DNA of 64,000 nt, from assembly GCF_036324505.1 (NCBI RefSeq), contig NC_086370.1, positions 3,653,453-3,717,452 of the forward strand, read 5' to 3'. Source of the DNA: Eleginops maclovinus. Lineage: Eukaryota > Chordata > Actinopteri > Perciformes > Eleginopidae. Both the position numbers and the translations under genes were made by a program. Shown piece after piece: positions 50,098 through 63,258 of the stretch (the stretch's first letter is position 1; each line of letters begins with the position of its first letter). The notes beneath the pieces were generated by a model. That model worked only from the letters and a program-made list of their open reading frames with translations. It made no database searches and was not told the origin of the DNA.

Positions 50098-53000
50098 AGG
50101 GTTAGGGTTAGTAAATGTTTCTACTGTTTCGGTGGCTCTTCCATTGGCTATGTTTAAAAACGCTACAATGATTGCTTCACAGTTGTATGTATGTTTGTTT
50201 CCTCATTAACAAAATCAATGTGTTTTTAAGTCTGAGGCATTACAGACAAATATGAATGGCTGTGGCACTTCTGGTTTTCAGCCACCTTTTTGAAAACAAA
50301 ACAACTGCTGCTAAAAAAATCAAATGAATAACACATTAAGTTGGCTATTGAGCAATTTAAGCATGCATGGCCTTATTGAGAGGTTAAGAGGAGCCGCTAT
50401 GTTAAACAGTCTTGCGGACATCTGCTGCGGTTGGTTTCAAACTGCTGACTAAAAGTGGCAGGGGAGGTTTCTCAGATTAAATCTCTCATTAGGTTTTCTT
50501 TGTACAGGTGGCAGTAATGTGTCAAGAGCCCGGCCTGAGACAATGTCCTCCTCTTAGTGGGACTAATACGCCTCAGAAGACCCACCCTCCTTTTACTGCC
50601 ACTACTTTAACACAGAGACACGGTCACAATGAAGCATCTGGTGGCCTTTTCCTGTGTAGAAGGCTTTTTTCCATAGCCATTGTGTCTGCTGGTGTGCATG
50701 TGTTAAAGAAAGAGATCAGCAGGCTTAGTGCTTTCCTGTGGATCCACTTCTCTTGAAGTTTTCTGCCTGTTAGTTTGAATCTTTCCGTACAATTTAAGAG
50801 ATGATTTTAGAACATTTGCTCTCCAGCTCTCAATAGGAGTTTGGGTGGGTGGGCAAGGACGTGCTTGTGCATCTGTGTCTGTGTGTGTGCAACCCCCCAG
50901 TAGTGGGAGGTCACCAGGGTCAAAGTGATGAATTTTTATAGGCCTGTTCCCTGTGTTTCAGCCCTGTCCCTTTCTCTGCGCGCTGCACTGCCTCTCAAAG
51001 ACAACCATGCAGGGCAATTTGTCCTGCGGGGCCCTGCAGAATGGGCCAGCAAAGAAGTTAAATACCAGGGGGGAACACACACACACTCACACAAAACATA
51101 CACATACATTCAGTTTCTCTCTCACACGCACACACACCCCTTCGTCCTGTTGTCCTGAATGATTTGTGGCCTGTCCATTATCCATTCCGAGGGGACAAAT
51201 GATTTTGGACGGTTTCTGAAGGTAAAGCCAGAATGGCAGCTCGCCATTGTTTTTAGAGAAGTTTCCCAGATGTTATAATGCACAAGATAAATAGGGCACA
51301 TTATCGCTACCTTGCACGCCCTCTTACCTCTCCAAGCTCGGCCGTTGGCGAGGGCGTGGCGAGTTGGGAGACCTCCTACGACGCACACACTGCCATCAAA
51401 CTTCCACGAGTTCATGGGAAGGGGTGAGGGTTTGTGATTGAGCCGCTCGCTGGTAGGGGGGACACAGGCCAGGTTTACTAGGGTCAACTGTTGACCAGCA
51501 GGTCACACGCAGGCTAACTTTGCTGGGTGATAATGTTGAATTATCCATGTTGAATCCCCACCCTGCTGTGTGATGAATCCACAATGTTTGGAAGCATTAA
51601 ATTAGCCTCCACGGGGAGAGAGGAGTGGATACTCTGGCTTGTGTCCAGTCAGATCGGGCGGGGAGGGTCACAGCTGATTTACTGGCTCTCCTGCGTAATA
51701 GTTGGCATGAAGGCAGGAGGCCGAATTTGTTGTCGTCTTCCCCGGGTGCCCCCTTCTTCCCGGCTCGGGAAGATGTCGCTGTGGGACGGGCGTGATGAAC
51801 GGTGGCGAACGGAAGAAAAGTGATCGGGGTGCTAAGCAATTCGCGGTGAACCTGCCAGCCCTCGTTGGCACACCTTAACTCAGCTGGCAGAGAAAATAAT
51901 GGCGCGTTCTGACAATGCCACTGCCCCCGCTGACACAAAGGGGAGCCCCCGTCCCCTGCCTCTGGTAATGAAGAATGAATAGTTAGCTCATTGTCCACCC
52001 ATCGTCTGTCTCCCTCTGCACACTCTCCACTACTCTCTTCACCTAATTGAGATTTAATCACGGAGATCTAAATGCACTCAATGGATTATTATATCGGTGG
52101 AATGACAGTTTAGTGTGAATCATTGCATGGGATTGGGGTGAGGGAGGGAGGAACATAAATCCCCCCCGGAGTCCGGAGGAGTTGTCCATTGGCTGGCACC
52201 CTGTTATCCTGCATATTTCTGCAACTTGTTCAGACTTATAGAAATATAAATTCACTTTTATTCTAATAAGTCAACCCTGCCACTAACACAGGCGTAACTC
52301 CGACCCAAAGTCATCTGAATTTAAAGGCTTCATTTTATAGGGTTTTGAATTCATAAATCTAAATGTAAGAACTAAGTTGTAATCATGAACTAAAATAATT
52401 GTTCAAAAGTCTTACAATGCCTCTCTTACTAAATGATTTGATAGGGGTAGGGATTATTTTCTAATTAAAGGTAACATCATTTGAAGATTTCCTCTCGAAA
52501 TCTGCATTATGCAGATTATGATAGCGGAACCAAACCACTCGTATTTCTTTTACAGCCGGGATGTTCCTCTCTAGTTTTAAAATGATTTTCAACATTTTAT
52601 TTTGATCGTTAAACTTTTTAACTTTTGGGCAAAATTGATCCAAACCCTCAGTAAATGAGTTACTGTGGGAGCCCTGGTCATACTGAAAATAAAATGTATA
52701 TTCAACCAAGAAACTCCATCAGAATCCCATATGTTCGTCATGGTTTAAAGGTCTCTATTGTCAGAGTCCCATAGAGCATACGCTAAATAAAATATTATTA
52801 AAATATACACAAAAAAAGTTTACTATATAAAATGTTCTAATTCTATACTGCTAAAAAGCTTTGCCTGTGTTTCTAAATCCTGATCTATTATGTTATTCCT
52901 CACCGTAGAGCTCCATTGTTGTGCAAAAACTATTTAAAGCACACCAATGAGGCACACTGTTGACCCTGAACGCACACACTGCAGTTTATTTTAACTCAAT

Positions 53001-53393
53001 ACCCCCCCATTCACCATCTTGCTGCTGAAAATACTCACTACACGACAAAAAGTGTATAAATCCACATCTGAAAGTAGTTCCCAAATGATGCACTGTTTAC
53101 TCCTCTTTGAGTAGAGCTTGCAGAAACTATGGTGTCCAACGGTTTAACTGAGTTAGAAAGTCTTCAAATAACACTTTATACTTGTGACCTGTTTCTAAAG
53201 GTGTGTATATTCAATATAAACCAATGGGCTTGGGGTGGACCCATTTAGTTTTTTCAGAATCATTTCAAATGGTTTTTCTCTGGGTTCGTCCCATTACTCT
53301 GTTGTCCGGCCGTGGAGCTGTGTGTGGGTGTCTTACTGTTTAAGTCGGGCACAGTGGCTCACCTCCATCTGTTGGCAGGACCTGAGACAGAAG

Positions 53394-53552
<159 letters not shown>

Positions 53553-54959
53553 GTCTTTGAAGTGGGACAGATTGCTTTAACCTCTCTTCTAAGGAGAGCA
53601 GCTGGAATAGAGAGCTCCTTTAAACAGCCGCTTCCTCCTTCGACAGTCATGAGATTATCCTCCATTGATGCACAAAGGCAGCGCCTTCCTCTGCAACCTC
53701 TCATCCCAGCCCCCCGGGCCCCTGGCCCTTTGCAAACACTCAGCATTGACCTCTGACCCATAATGCAGGGATGTGATGCCAAGTCACTTTGCTGGATCAT
53801 CTAAAGAGCGCAGCGGAGTGAAGACATCCTTACTGTCCTCTGGACTACAGCTGCTTTACCTGACAGCTGTCTGTTTGTGTTCCCATCCTCGCTTTGACCG
53901 CTGCTTCCCTGTACTAATTGTCATGGATTAAATAAGAAGCCAATTGCAGCTAAATGAATTAAGATAATATCATTTAGCGTGGTCAGTGACAGAGCGTCTT
54001 CGTGCTTTGAAGGGACAGTTCTGTGCAGACGAGCACCTGGGCTCTGCTGGCAGCCTCACTGCTTTTCTGTGGTCTAAGTGACAGCATGGGACTCTCATTT
54101 TCCCCATCTTGGTGTTTGGTGGGCTGATCTTATGACAGAGGCAGTGGGATGAGCGAGGCTGTGTGTGTTGGATGAGGGGGGATGTTTCTCACAAAGGATG
54201 ACAGTAAGGGAGCCCTGATCAATCGGGTGCAATCAGCCACCTGCAACTGCCCCGACGCACTCATCGCCCGTTCAATGAGCTGATGAATGGATCAATCAGC
54301 CACATGTCAGCATCCAACGCCACGCCACAGGACACCCAGAGCTCCGGCCGCACCAGTGGGCATTTAAATGAAAGAAAACTGCTTTATCCTGTCCGATTAG
54401 AGTGCATGTAAAACACTTCCAAAATAAAGCTAATGCTTCGCTCGTGCTCCTGGAAAGAACAAAACGTCTGTGGTTGGAATCATTTGTTTCCCTGAAGTTA
54501 AGAAGTTTAATTCACCCTGTAATCCTGAATTGAATTGTTCTTGCAAGAGGCAAGAACAGAGGCAGCATTAGGTTATTGTATTTTCTTCTAATTGAGTCTC
54601 CCTTGCTGTGGCACTAGTTGCACAATTATCTCCCTGAGAGTAATGTCTTCTGTGGGTAAAAAACTAACTGACTCTTCTATCTCTTTGTATCCTGGTTCTT
54701 ATCTAAATGTAGAGGACATATTAAGGTTTAGTGATCACTGTGTTTTGATCCAAGCCCTGTGTACCAGATTATCAAATAGCAATAATGGAGGGGCTATTTT
54801 TCACCACCTGATATCGATGCTTATTGTGCCAGGATGCAGCGAGTGCTTCTGGTCAGGGATTTCTGCTTGACTGACTTTTAGATTTGAAAACCCGACAACA
54901 GAAGGGGGCTTGCTTGGAAGAGTTTGATGAAACTGAAACATTATAAGTCAATTTGAAAC

Positions 54960-55230
54960 TCTTTCTTTTAATATTTCAAACTCACAGTTTTCACTACCCT
55001 GTCTAGAAAGATTGTACTTGATTGTATATACAGACTGAGCTGTTTTTATGAATGTTTTTCATACCTGTTGTGTTATCCCACTGTCTTTGCTTCTTAACGG
55101 CTGTTTTTAAATGCCATTTTTGTAATGTGTTTCTGCTGCATTTGCTTTTCGATGCCGTCTATTTTTTTTGTAAAGCACTTTGAATTACCATGTGCTGAAA
55201 GGTGCTATCTAAATAAACTTGCCTTGCCAT
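54960..55230 (+). mobile_element. L2-type LINE 3' end
   Basis: A T-rich untranslated region ends in TTTGTAAAGCACTTTGAATT then ACCATGTGCTGAAAGGTGCT and ATCTAAATAAACTTGCCTTG, the standard 3' tail of fish L2-type LINEs and the SINEs that share it. The 5' boundary is not visible; related sequence may extend up to about 54540, but no reverse-transcriptase reading frame is recognisable there. Confidence 0.65.
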
Positions 55231-56453
55231 GTTTTTAGAAATAAATATGCTCCTTTTAGAAGTTTTTTTAAAAGAAAAACAAGCTAATTGAAGTTTTATC
55301 CCCCCTTATTGAATTTGAATTTGTACTGGTCTCTTTACTTCTCTTTGATAGTAACCTGAATTTCTTTAAGTTGTAGAAAAAAACGAGACATTTGAAGAAG
55401 TCACCTAGGGTTTAAGGAAACACATTTACATTTTATTGAACAAACAGCCAATCGATGAGCAGAGAAAACCGTCGACAATGGAACTACCCTTCGCGCATCT
55501 GAAAGAAATAGTTTTAAAAAAGATATATCAAAGAAAAAGTACAACACATTACCGCAGTTGGCGTGAATCAGAGATGGCAAAACCCGACTTTCTGTGGTTG
55601 TCTTTGCTACAATGACTTTTTGACAGGGAAAGTATCTCTTGCGCTTCTCACTAGCTCCTTCTTTGGCCTATTCATTGCACAAAGCTGCTTAAGCGCACTT
55701 AAGCGCATTAGCATTTGGCTGCCAGGGGACCATATTGACCCTGCATTTGGATGGCCTAAATGAGTGAAAGATGGAGCGATTTGTTAGGGCTTTAGAAAGT
55801 TGCTTTTGGGGAGGGGGGGAGCTTGAAGAAATGGGGTTGAGGCAGTAGTGGGGAGGTGGAGGGGGGTCTGCAGAGAGTTGTTCCACTTTCTCTCAGGGCA
55901 TGGTGTTTGTTCTAATCTGGTGTGCCGTTTCTTCGTGGCCGAAGCAGGACTGATTTGTGACATTTCAGTCTAAAGGGCCTTTTTCTGCTCGCTATATTGG
56001 CTTGACCCGATTATCTAATCTGTGCTTTGAATTTCAATCAGGTTGCCCAGTCTCTGCCGCACGGTATGGGAACCACTGGCTGAGGGATTACCTCATTCAA
56101 CTGTCTTCAAACACAGATGGCCGAATGTTTAACTAATTGTTAAAAGAGTCCACAAAGGGGAATTTAACCATGCACACAGTCCATGGGGTCAGTACATAGA
56201 GCCAGATAAAGAGAGGGGACAGTGAGGTGGTGGTTTGTAGGACGGCTCTTTAAAAAATCATTCAAATGCGCAGTGTAGTGCAAGGGGCTGGAGACAATGG
56301 CTGCTCTCAGAACATTACTGTACAAAGTGTGTGTGATGGTGGGGGGGCTTTAATAAATGTTGCTTCTTATGAGCACGCAACCCAACATGATTTATGCTCT
56401 GCATTTCTTTTTGTATCTTTATGATCACTCACTGTGTTCCTCTCCCCCTCCAG

Positions 56454-56549
56454 AGCCTTTGCTCCACTGCCACTATGCAGACAGTCCGATCTCCTGAAAC
56501 CAACGAGGTGGACAAGCTAATATTCCAAGAGAGTGACAATGACCGAAAG
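56454..56549 (+). CDS. inpp5a: INPP5A internal exon (SLCSTATMQTVR...ESDNDRK)
   Basis: A 96 bp exon of exactly 32 codons, reading SLCSTATMQTVRSPETNEVD then KLIFQESDNDRK, phase 0 at both ends. The acceptor ends in CCCTCCAG and the donor is GTAAGC. Vertebrate INPP5A has the same segment with minor substitutions (TLCTKATMQTVR and KLIFRESDNDRK in human). Because its length is a multiple of three with phase 0/0, skipping it would keep the reading frame, but I see no direct evidence for alternative splicing. Confidence 0.97.
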
Positions 56550-57758
56550 GTAAGCTGTACTGTATTAATGCTGCCTGTCACAAAATGTTAATAAGCATGT
56601 ATCCTAACCAAATCAAAATCATTATTGTCATCTGAACACCTTTTTTTGTCAAATTTTAATAGAAACAAATGTGTCTTAAGGCTTAGTCACACAAACATAT
56701 ACATCCTAATAAAAGCAACGCTGGTGAGTGTTAAAGGGAAAAATGTATACCTTTTATTTTGGGTTATCCAATCAGTGTAGATTTTAAAGCAACAGACCAA
56801 CTCCACTTTCTGTCAGTATATGTATTGCTTCAATGACCTTTATTTACATTTGCTTAAAAATTGCCTAATTTCCCCTTGAAGCGAGCAGGAAACTTGCTCA
56901 CAATAGTCACTCACATCAGCCCCAATAGCTTTTTCTGTGGACTGTGATTTATCATCAATACATTCAGAAACATCTCACTACAGAGTTATGGTTGGAGAGA
57001 TTAAGCTGTTTAATCTAGCTAACTAACCGGTGTGTTCACAGGTCCACACAGTATATAAAAGAGAGATATTTGCACCATTGACTCCTATCTAATTTCTACG
57101 GAAGAGGAATAGGGCCACATGTGAAATTGTTTTTTGGGATCTGACCGAAGGGGATTTTATTTATAGTTCTGAGATTAAATTCAGACTTCAATATCAGAAT
57201 TCTAACTTTATCTCAGAACTAAATGTATTCAACTTTGGTCGGATCAGCAAAAAAAATCTTGTGGCACTAATCCTCTTCCTTACAAAAAGAGTAATGTCTT
57301 CTCCTATTAAAGAGGAGTGCTCTCAACACAGCTAACACACTAAAATGACCTCCTTTCATTCAATGTTCACTAATGTCTTGTCAACATCGTCCTGTAAGAA
57401 TTTCATCAAGGTAATCCCCCCCAGTGTGCCAATTGTGGCATTTCCGTTTAAATGAATTGACAGGGTGTAACACTCCTGGTTTGAGGTGGCCTTAATAGGA
57501 ACATAATTATAATGCATGTTCAAAAGGGAAAATTGCACTTGTGATTAAACCTTCAAGTTGTAATCATTCTCCAGTTCCATACGTGTCATACACCTCAACC
57601 TGAGTTATTACAAGTTGTGTTAACATGTGGTGTGGAGTGGTGGCGTGCAGAATGAACCGTGCTGTCTGTGCTCTTCATTAGTGCTCTAATTACAAAGTGC
57701 AGTTGACATTAGTTTTGTTATTAATCAGAGCTCTGATTCTCTCCCGCCTCTGATACAG
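56550..57758 (+). other. inpp5a: INPP5A intron, 1209 bp
   Basis: Complete short intron (GTAAGC donor, ACAG acceptor). No repeat, RNA gene or other feature recognised. Confidence 0.85.
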
Positions 57759-57833
57759 GTTGTTCTTCAACTTGAAAAGAAGCTTTTTAATTATGTCAAC
57801 CAGGACGTTTTCCGGGAAAACAATGGGACCTCA
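57759..57833 (+). CDS. inpp5a: INPP5A internal exon (VVLQLEKKLFNYVNQDVF...NNGTS)
   Basis: A 75 bp exon of 25 codons, phase 0 at both ends, reading VVLQLEKKLFNYVNQDVF then RENNGTS. The acceptor is GATACAG and the donor GTAAGT. It matches the VMLQLEKKLFDYFNQEVF region of the vertebrate protein. The next exon in the gene (starting LLEFDKE in human) is not present up to 64000, so the last intron is at least 6167 bp within the window and runs off the end. Confidence 0.97.
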
Positions 57834-58421
57834 GTAAGTCACCTCTTTGCTTTGCCGCCCTTTTATATATCCATCTGATCTATTATTTATACACTTCCAA
57901 TGTTTATTACAAATTAAATTCACTCCATCAACCTGTATAGTCGTTGATTCTTCGCCTTATATAGCTACGCCTGCCATTACCTACATTTCAAATTGATTAT
58001 CTGCAAAAGGGACTAAAGCTTTGATTCAATGCTGGAGCCCAATTGGGGCCGACCCGTGCTGTAATTTCTCCAAATCCCCCCGGGCTCGAACCAAATCGGG
58101 TTTGTGCATTATCCGTGCTATAATCAATAACCTGAATAATTTGAATATCTACATTTGTCTGTTGTGGTATTGATTGTTCTGCTACTGTTCTAAATTCATG
58201 TCACTGAAAGCCTAACATACTACCTCCTATTAATGAGGAGAAATGTAATCTCTGTTTAACAGTACATGGCCATGGTAAATGTGAGTTCTTGGTGGTGAAG
58301 GTGGATGATAGAGATTGTTTTATAACGTCTGTTACTGCACTGACAAGACTTACTGACTTCTTTAACTTGATTTAGTTTTTTTTAACAATGAAAATCTACG
58401 TTTTTTAATTGGGAATTGGAC

Positions 58422-58447
58422 ATTAGGGTTAGGGTTAGGGTTAGGGC
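58422..58447. repeat. Short interstitial telomere-like run (TTAGGG)4
   Basis: ATTAGGGTTAGGGTTAGGGT continues into TAGGGCTAGG: about three and a half exact TTAGGG units and one variant. Too short to be more than an interstitial relic or chance slippage product. Confidence 0.85.
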
Positions 58448-58837
58448 TAGGCCTTGTGCAAGCTGGGTTCATGTAGGGTCGCTTCTCAGGCCCAACCAAA
58501 GCTCTTAAAAACAAGTTACACAATTTATTTTGAGGGTATTTGATAATATGAAGAATAAAATAAGCTCTTGTGTAAAGAAGTCACGGTGGCAGCTGCTGAC
58601 CTCAGTCTTGATTATGCTGCAGTTGAAGCCCTCACATCACTTTACAACACACACTCCCTCTGTCCCCACTGTGGGGCCTAATGTCTTTGGAATAACTGTT
58701 AAATGAGAGTGTAGATGAGGTGAGTGTTAAATGTGTACAGGAGGGAAACCCCAGCACACACTTCCACTTTTATACGGCTGTTTATTACATTTGGCAGTTC
58801 AAAGTTGGACCTTGTAAAAAAAAACTTGAAGGACACA

Positions 58838-58907
58838 CACACGCACGCACGCACGCACACACACACACACACGAACGCACGCACACGCACGCACGCACGC
58901 ACGCACA

Positions 58908-58992
<85 letters not shown>
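58838..58992. repeat. Compound (CACG)n/(CA)n array, about 155 bp
   Basis: Blocks of ACGC repeats alternate with pure AC blocks, one GAACG interruption near 58872. The tract is strictly alternating purine-pyrimidine apart from that point. Confidence 0.95.
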
Positions 58993-58994
<2 letters not shown>

Positions 58995-59163
58995 ATACAT
59001 CAGCAGAATGGAGTGTGAAGCCACTTGTCTGGAAGCCTAGTGTAGCGCATATTAATATTATTGGCCACATACTACAACTTAGTAAAAGTAAAAATGGAGT
59101 TGTTGGCGATGTTACCGCTTCATAACATTTTATTTCCAAGGGAAATATAAATTGGACGAGCAT

Positions 59164-59215
59164 TACCAATAAACTTTATTTCTATAGCACCTTTAAAACA
59201 TTCGCTGTTGACATT
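59164..59215 (-). mobile_element. LINE/SINE 3' tail remnant, minus strand
   Basis: ACCAATAAACTTTATTTCTA then TAGCACCTTTAAAACA is the reverse complement of the tail TTTTAAAGGTGCTATAGAAA followed by TAAAGTTTATTGG, the short end of an L2-type element. It lies just before the hAT-like element at 59237. Confidence 0.5.
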
Positions 59216-59236
59216 TGTTAAATTGAAGTGTAAGAA

Positions 59237-59715
59237 CAGTGGTAACTGTAACTAACTGTAAAATGGTCATCCCTGGACTTAACAACTATGTAATATACTT
59301 TACTTGAGTATTTCCATTTGACCTTAATATATCCTATTCCACTACATTTAAGACGTTTCTTGTCCTTAAACTCCACCTCATTTATTTAACACTATAGATA
59401 CGGCTTACTGTTTTCCTATGAAAACACCATATGCTGATATGATGTGACGCAGTGCTGTATCTCTCTGTAACTCTCAGCTAATTTACAAAGTATCACACAT
59501 TGGACCCACATAAAAAAATGACTTTACTTAAAGGAAAAAACATCCTATACTATTTCTATAATGATATATTACTATGAAAAAGTACTTTTACTAATAAAAC
59601 TTTGATTGCATTTAGCGGAGAATACTTCTGTGACCTCTTGAATTCAAGAATGCTACCTATGGAGTATTTTCAGACATTTTATCAAGAAGGGATCTGAGTA
59701 CTTCTTCCACCTTTT
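59237..59715. mobile_element. hAT-like element of the CAGTGGTGGAA family with 7/8 target duplication
   Basis: Begins CAGTGGTAACTGTAACTAAC, contains ACTTTACTTGAGTATTTCCA and TATTCCACTACATTTAAGAC, and ends GATCTGAGTACTTCTTCCAC plus CTTTTT. Flanks TGTAAGAA (59229-59236) and TGTAAGAT (59716-59723) match at 7 of 8 positions. The same family supplies 20286 and 26025. Confidence 0.72.
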
Positions 59716-59969
59716 TGTAAGATAATGGTGGTTTATTGTATATGACTCATTTTTAAAGTATGCCTCCAACATTTGTATAAATGATTGCTTTTGCATGCCC
59801 CTGAATGAGACTAGCTCACTGTGTCTTTTTATCTGAAAAGAAACACTAACTGACTGAAAGCTGGGTAAAAAAGCTCATTTCAGCCACTGTGTTCATAAAA
59901 TCTGGTTAATATGGATTTAAATTGTCTTAACTGTGGTATAATATTACATTTGCAGTGTTCTGTATCAAG

Positions 59970-60620
59970 TTTTTCCAGAACTGAATGGAATGTAGCCCAA
60001 GTTGACCTAGTGATATCCGAGGGAGAAATACATCTTTAAATGTGTTTCCTAAAATCTATGTTGTTATTCTTCTTAAATATAATCATTTAAACAGGTCCCT
60101 TGTGATAGAGGCAGTTCACCGAAACAGCAGGAAGTCACATCATTGAGCTATTAAACCAAAGATGGGATTTGAAAGAGGCAGATATTGTCCCCACACATTG
60201 TAGCTCACTGAGTGTTTTCACAGGCTCGATACTGATTCATTAAAATGCTCCTTTTCAGTAGTGCTCTGCTTTGTGCTCGTGTACTTAATGTCACCCTGCA
60301 TTCGTAAAACAGTCCTAAAACTTAAAAATGACCTTTTCCCCTTTGGTCTTCTTTTACATTGAAGTTTTCTGCATGTTCAAATTAACTTTTTCTAGAACTG
60401 CACTGAAATGACCCAACGTTGCCCTACTAATTGAAATCCTGGTTATTCACAACCGAGAAGTATTCTGTGAACATGTGTCCTAATGTCAATGTTGTCATGT
60501 GGTTATTTCTTTTTAATATAAGCGTTGAAACAGGCGTCTTGTGATTGAAGGAAGTGACATTTTTTAGCGATTAAACCAACGATGGGATTTAAAACAGACA
60601 GATATTGACCTTACATTATA
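59970..60620. repeat. Two diverged direct copies about 420 bp apart
   Basis: Copy 1 (about 59970-60205) and copy 2 (about 60389-60620) share TTTTTC.AGAACTG, TGTGTCCTAA-type, TATGTTGTTATT-like, AAACAGG(T/C)(C/G)TCTTGTGAT-like, GATGGGATTT(G/A)AAA and CAGATATTG blocks in the same order. Probably an old tandem duplication with unit near 420 bp. Confidence 0.65.
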
Positions 60621-61922
60621 CTGTACGGCAGAGAATCATTGAATGTGATGAGCAGCAATGTGTAGGAAGTGTGTAACAGTAGCTGCAGGAGGCTGAGGAA
60701 CCACTACACACTGCTCCCACCCTCCTCCTCCCCACCAAGCCTGACAAGATGGATGACATAATGGGGGCATCAGAGATAATCTGATGGTCATGGTCTAGTT
60801 AAACACACCATGTTATGATCCTTATAAAACAAACTACCTTTCCAAAAGGATAAATGTCCCTCCTCACACTCCTCCACTGGGGAAGGGGGGGAGAAAAAAA
60901 ATCCATTGCATCCTTCATCAACTGCAAGACTTGTACCGGCTTGACAGAAATTTAATTCGAGGCAGCTCTTGAAAATAATTATTGTATTTTGAGAGGAGTA
61001 ATCATTGGCCGGGACATGATTGAATGTGTCCATGCCTATTGACTTTTGCGATGATTAATAGGTTTGTTTAGTCGATATTCCCATCGAAATTGTATAATTA
61101 ATTATCCCCGGCGCTGTCAGGGCGGGACGATGGAAAGCCCTGATGAGTATTTGGGAAGATTAAATTTTCCGGGTGCTCGTGGCGTCAAGGGGCACCGCGG
61201 GGCCTTGCTCCGTTGGAGAGATGGGAGGAGCGTGGTGTGTGTGTGTGTTCTGTGCTGTTCATCTGCACAGTTTTCTTCCCTCTCCTGGAGCACACACCGC
61301 GTGCCCCCCCCCCTTTCCTCCGTCCACATTGATTTTGTTTCAGTATCTCTTTATTGTAACTTTATCAGTGTGGTGTCGGCAGATGGGGGCGCCTGGAGAG
61401 GAGGGGTGCGTTTGTGTACTGGCTGTAGGAAGTGATGAACCTTTCTGTCTGGCCTGCCTCTCCTTGTCATGCGGGCGGTGTAGTCCTCAGCATTACTCAA
61501 GGGCCACGAGACGTTTTCAACATGAGGGGACATAAAAGAATAAAGAACAAATGCCGCTCCGGCTTAAAGTTTGTTTCCATTTTTTACCTGTCAAAGCTCT
61601 TAAGGGGTGATACAGAAGCCATGCTAAATGAAATCCGACCTTATAGGATTCATATAAACCCCCTTATGGGGACCTTGTTGTCTCATGTTTTTGTTTGTTT
61701 TTAGACTTTTTGAACGTTTTTATTTTCGATTCATTGAACAAACATATTCACACTTTAGTCAATAGTTTTTTTCCATTTATATTTAGCTGAACCTATAGAG
61801 CCAGTACATACATGACAGAAAATAACACTAAAGTAAATAAAGTCAAAAAATATCCCCAAAAAATAGACTGAAATGAAATGACTGAATAAAATAAATAAAT
61901 ACTTTTAAAAAAGGGGTGATCC

Positions 61923-62129
<207 letters not shown>

Positions 62130-63155
62130 CCTTTTCAACAACTTGATCAGGAGAAAGCTCGTCCAATTTTGAATGATTTGGGAAAGTATTGACTGCTTTC
62201 TTAGCCCTATCAGAATAGATAGCATACCATAATTACAGCTATATGACTACATTCAACCTGAGTTGTCTAAATATCATCGTGATTTGCGGAAGAAGTCAAA
62301 AGTGATCCCTAATTGTTAAATTCACTGTCTTTTTTTCTGACATTTTTGCCTTTTTTTCCAACATCCTTCCTCTTTACACAGATCATTAACATGGGAAGGA
62401 GTGTTCAGAATCACAGGAGTGCTATTTAGTCTGGATTGGTCCATCTCAACACCAATCGGCCACCCCCACCTCACCAGTGACAGTTTATCGCTTTTCCGCA
62501 CAAAATAATAATGAACATCCCATAAAAAAAAGAAAAATATGGCCCCTGCAATGAAAGCCAAGTGCAAGGTGTAAAAATCAAATTAAATGACCTTTCACCC
62601 CAACATTTATTGATGGCTTTTAATGGCAGCAGGTGTTGTCACAGGGGACATTTGACAACGCGTAAATCAAAGCACAATTACAGGTGGTGGCACCATGAGA
62701 GGGACAGTTGGGGGCCAAAGACCTCGTATTCCCTTTTTTTCTACTTCCTGCCTCCTAACTATCACTGCCACTCTGATTTAGGAGCGCGCTGTTCGTCCAA
62801 GCAAAGACAGAAATGTGCGCCCATGACAGGGAAGTTTTTACCCAGACACTTCTTCATCTTTTTCCCTCCGTGATATTGCCTGAGCCGCATCACCACCAAC
62901 TCCCAAGGTCATTTCTGGTTGACAAACTACTCCTGGCTTTATAATGTCATGAAGCCTTGAACCAATATTAGCTGGGGTTTTTTTCTAAACCACTGACCTG
63001 GCAGAGCAGCGGAGCATTATGCTTAATTGACACTGGGATGAAATGTGGTGTGAAGTTTGTCGCTGCAGGGCTTTTCATTCACCTGAATGAATTACTCAAC
63101 ATTCACTTAAGGTAGATACACACAACCATATGTTGCTCATCCCCTGCTTAAACCA

Positions 63156-63258
<103 letters not shown>

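Larger units (their letters stand above)
49311..50249. repeat. Four-copy diverged tandem array split by a retroelement
   Basis: Copies at about 49311-49480, 49481-49596, 49597-49740 and 50098-50249. Shared blocks are TTAGTAAATGTTTATACTGT-like, ATAGCTCTTCCGTGGGCCAC-like, CAATGATTGCTTCA, and TTTGTTTCCTCATTAACA-like sequences. The insertion 49741-50097 separates copies three and four. Confidence 0.7.

Noticed and set aside
58422..58447. Proximity to a chromosome end suggested by TTAGGG repeats
   Set aside because: Only about four units, embedded in an intron; not a telomere or a substantial fusion relic.
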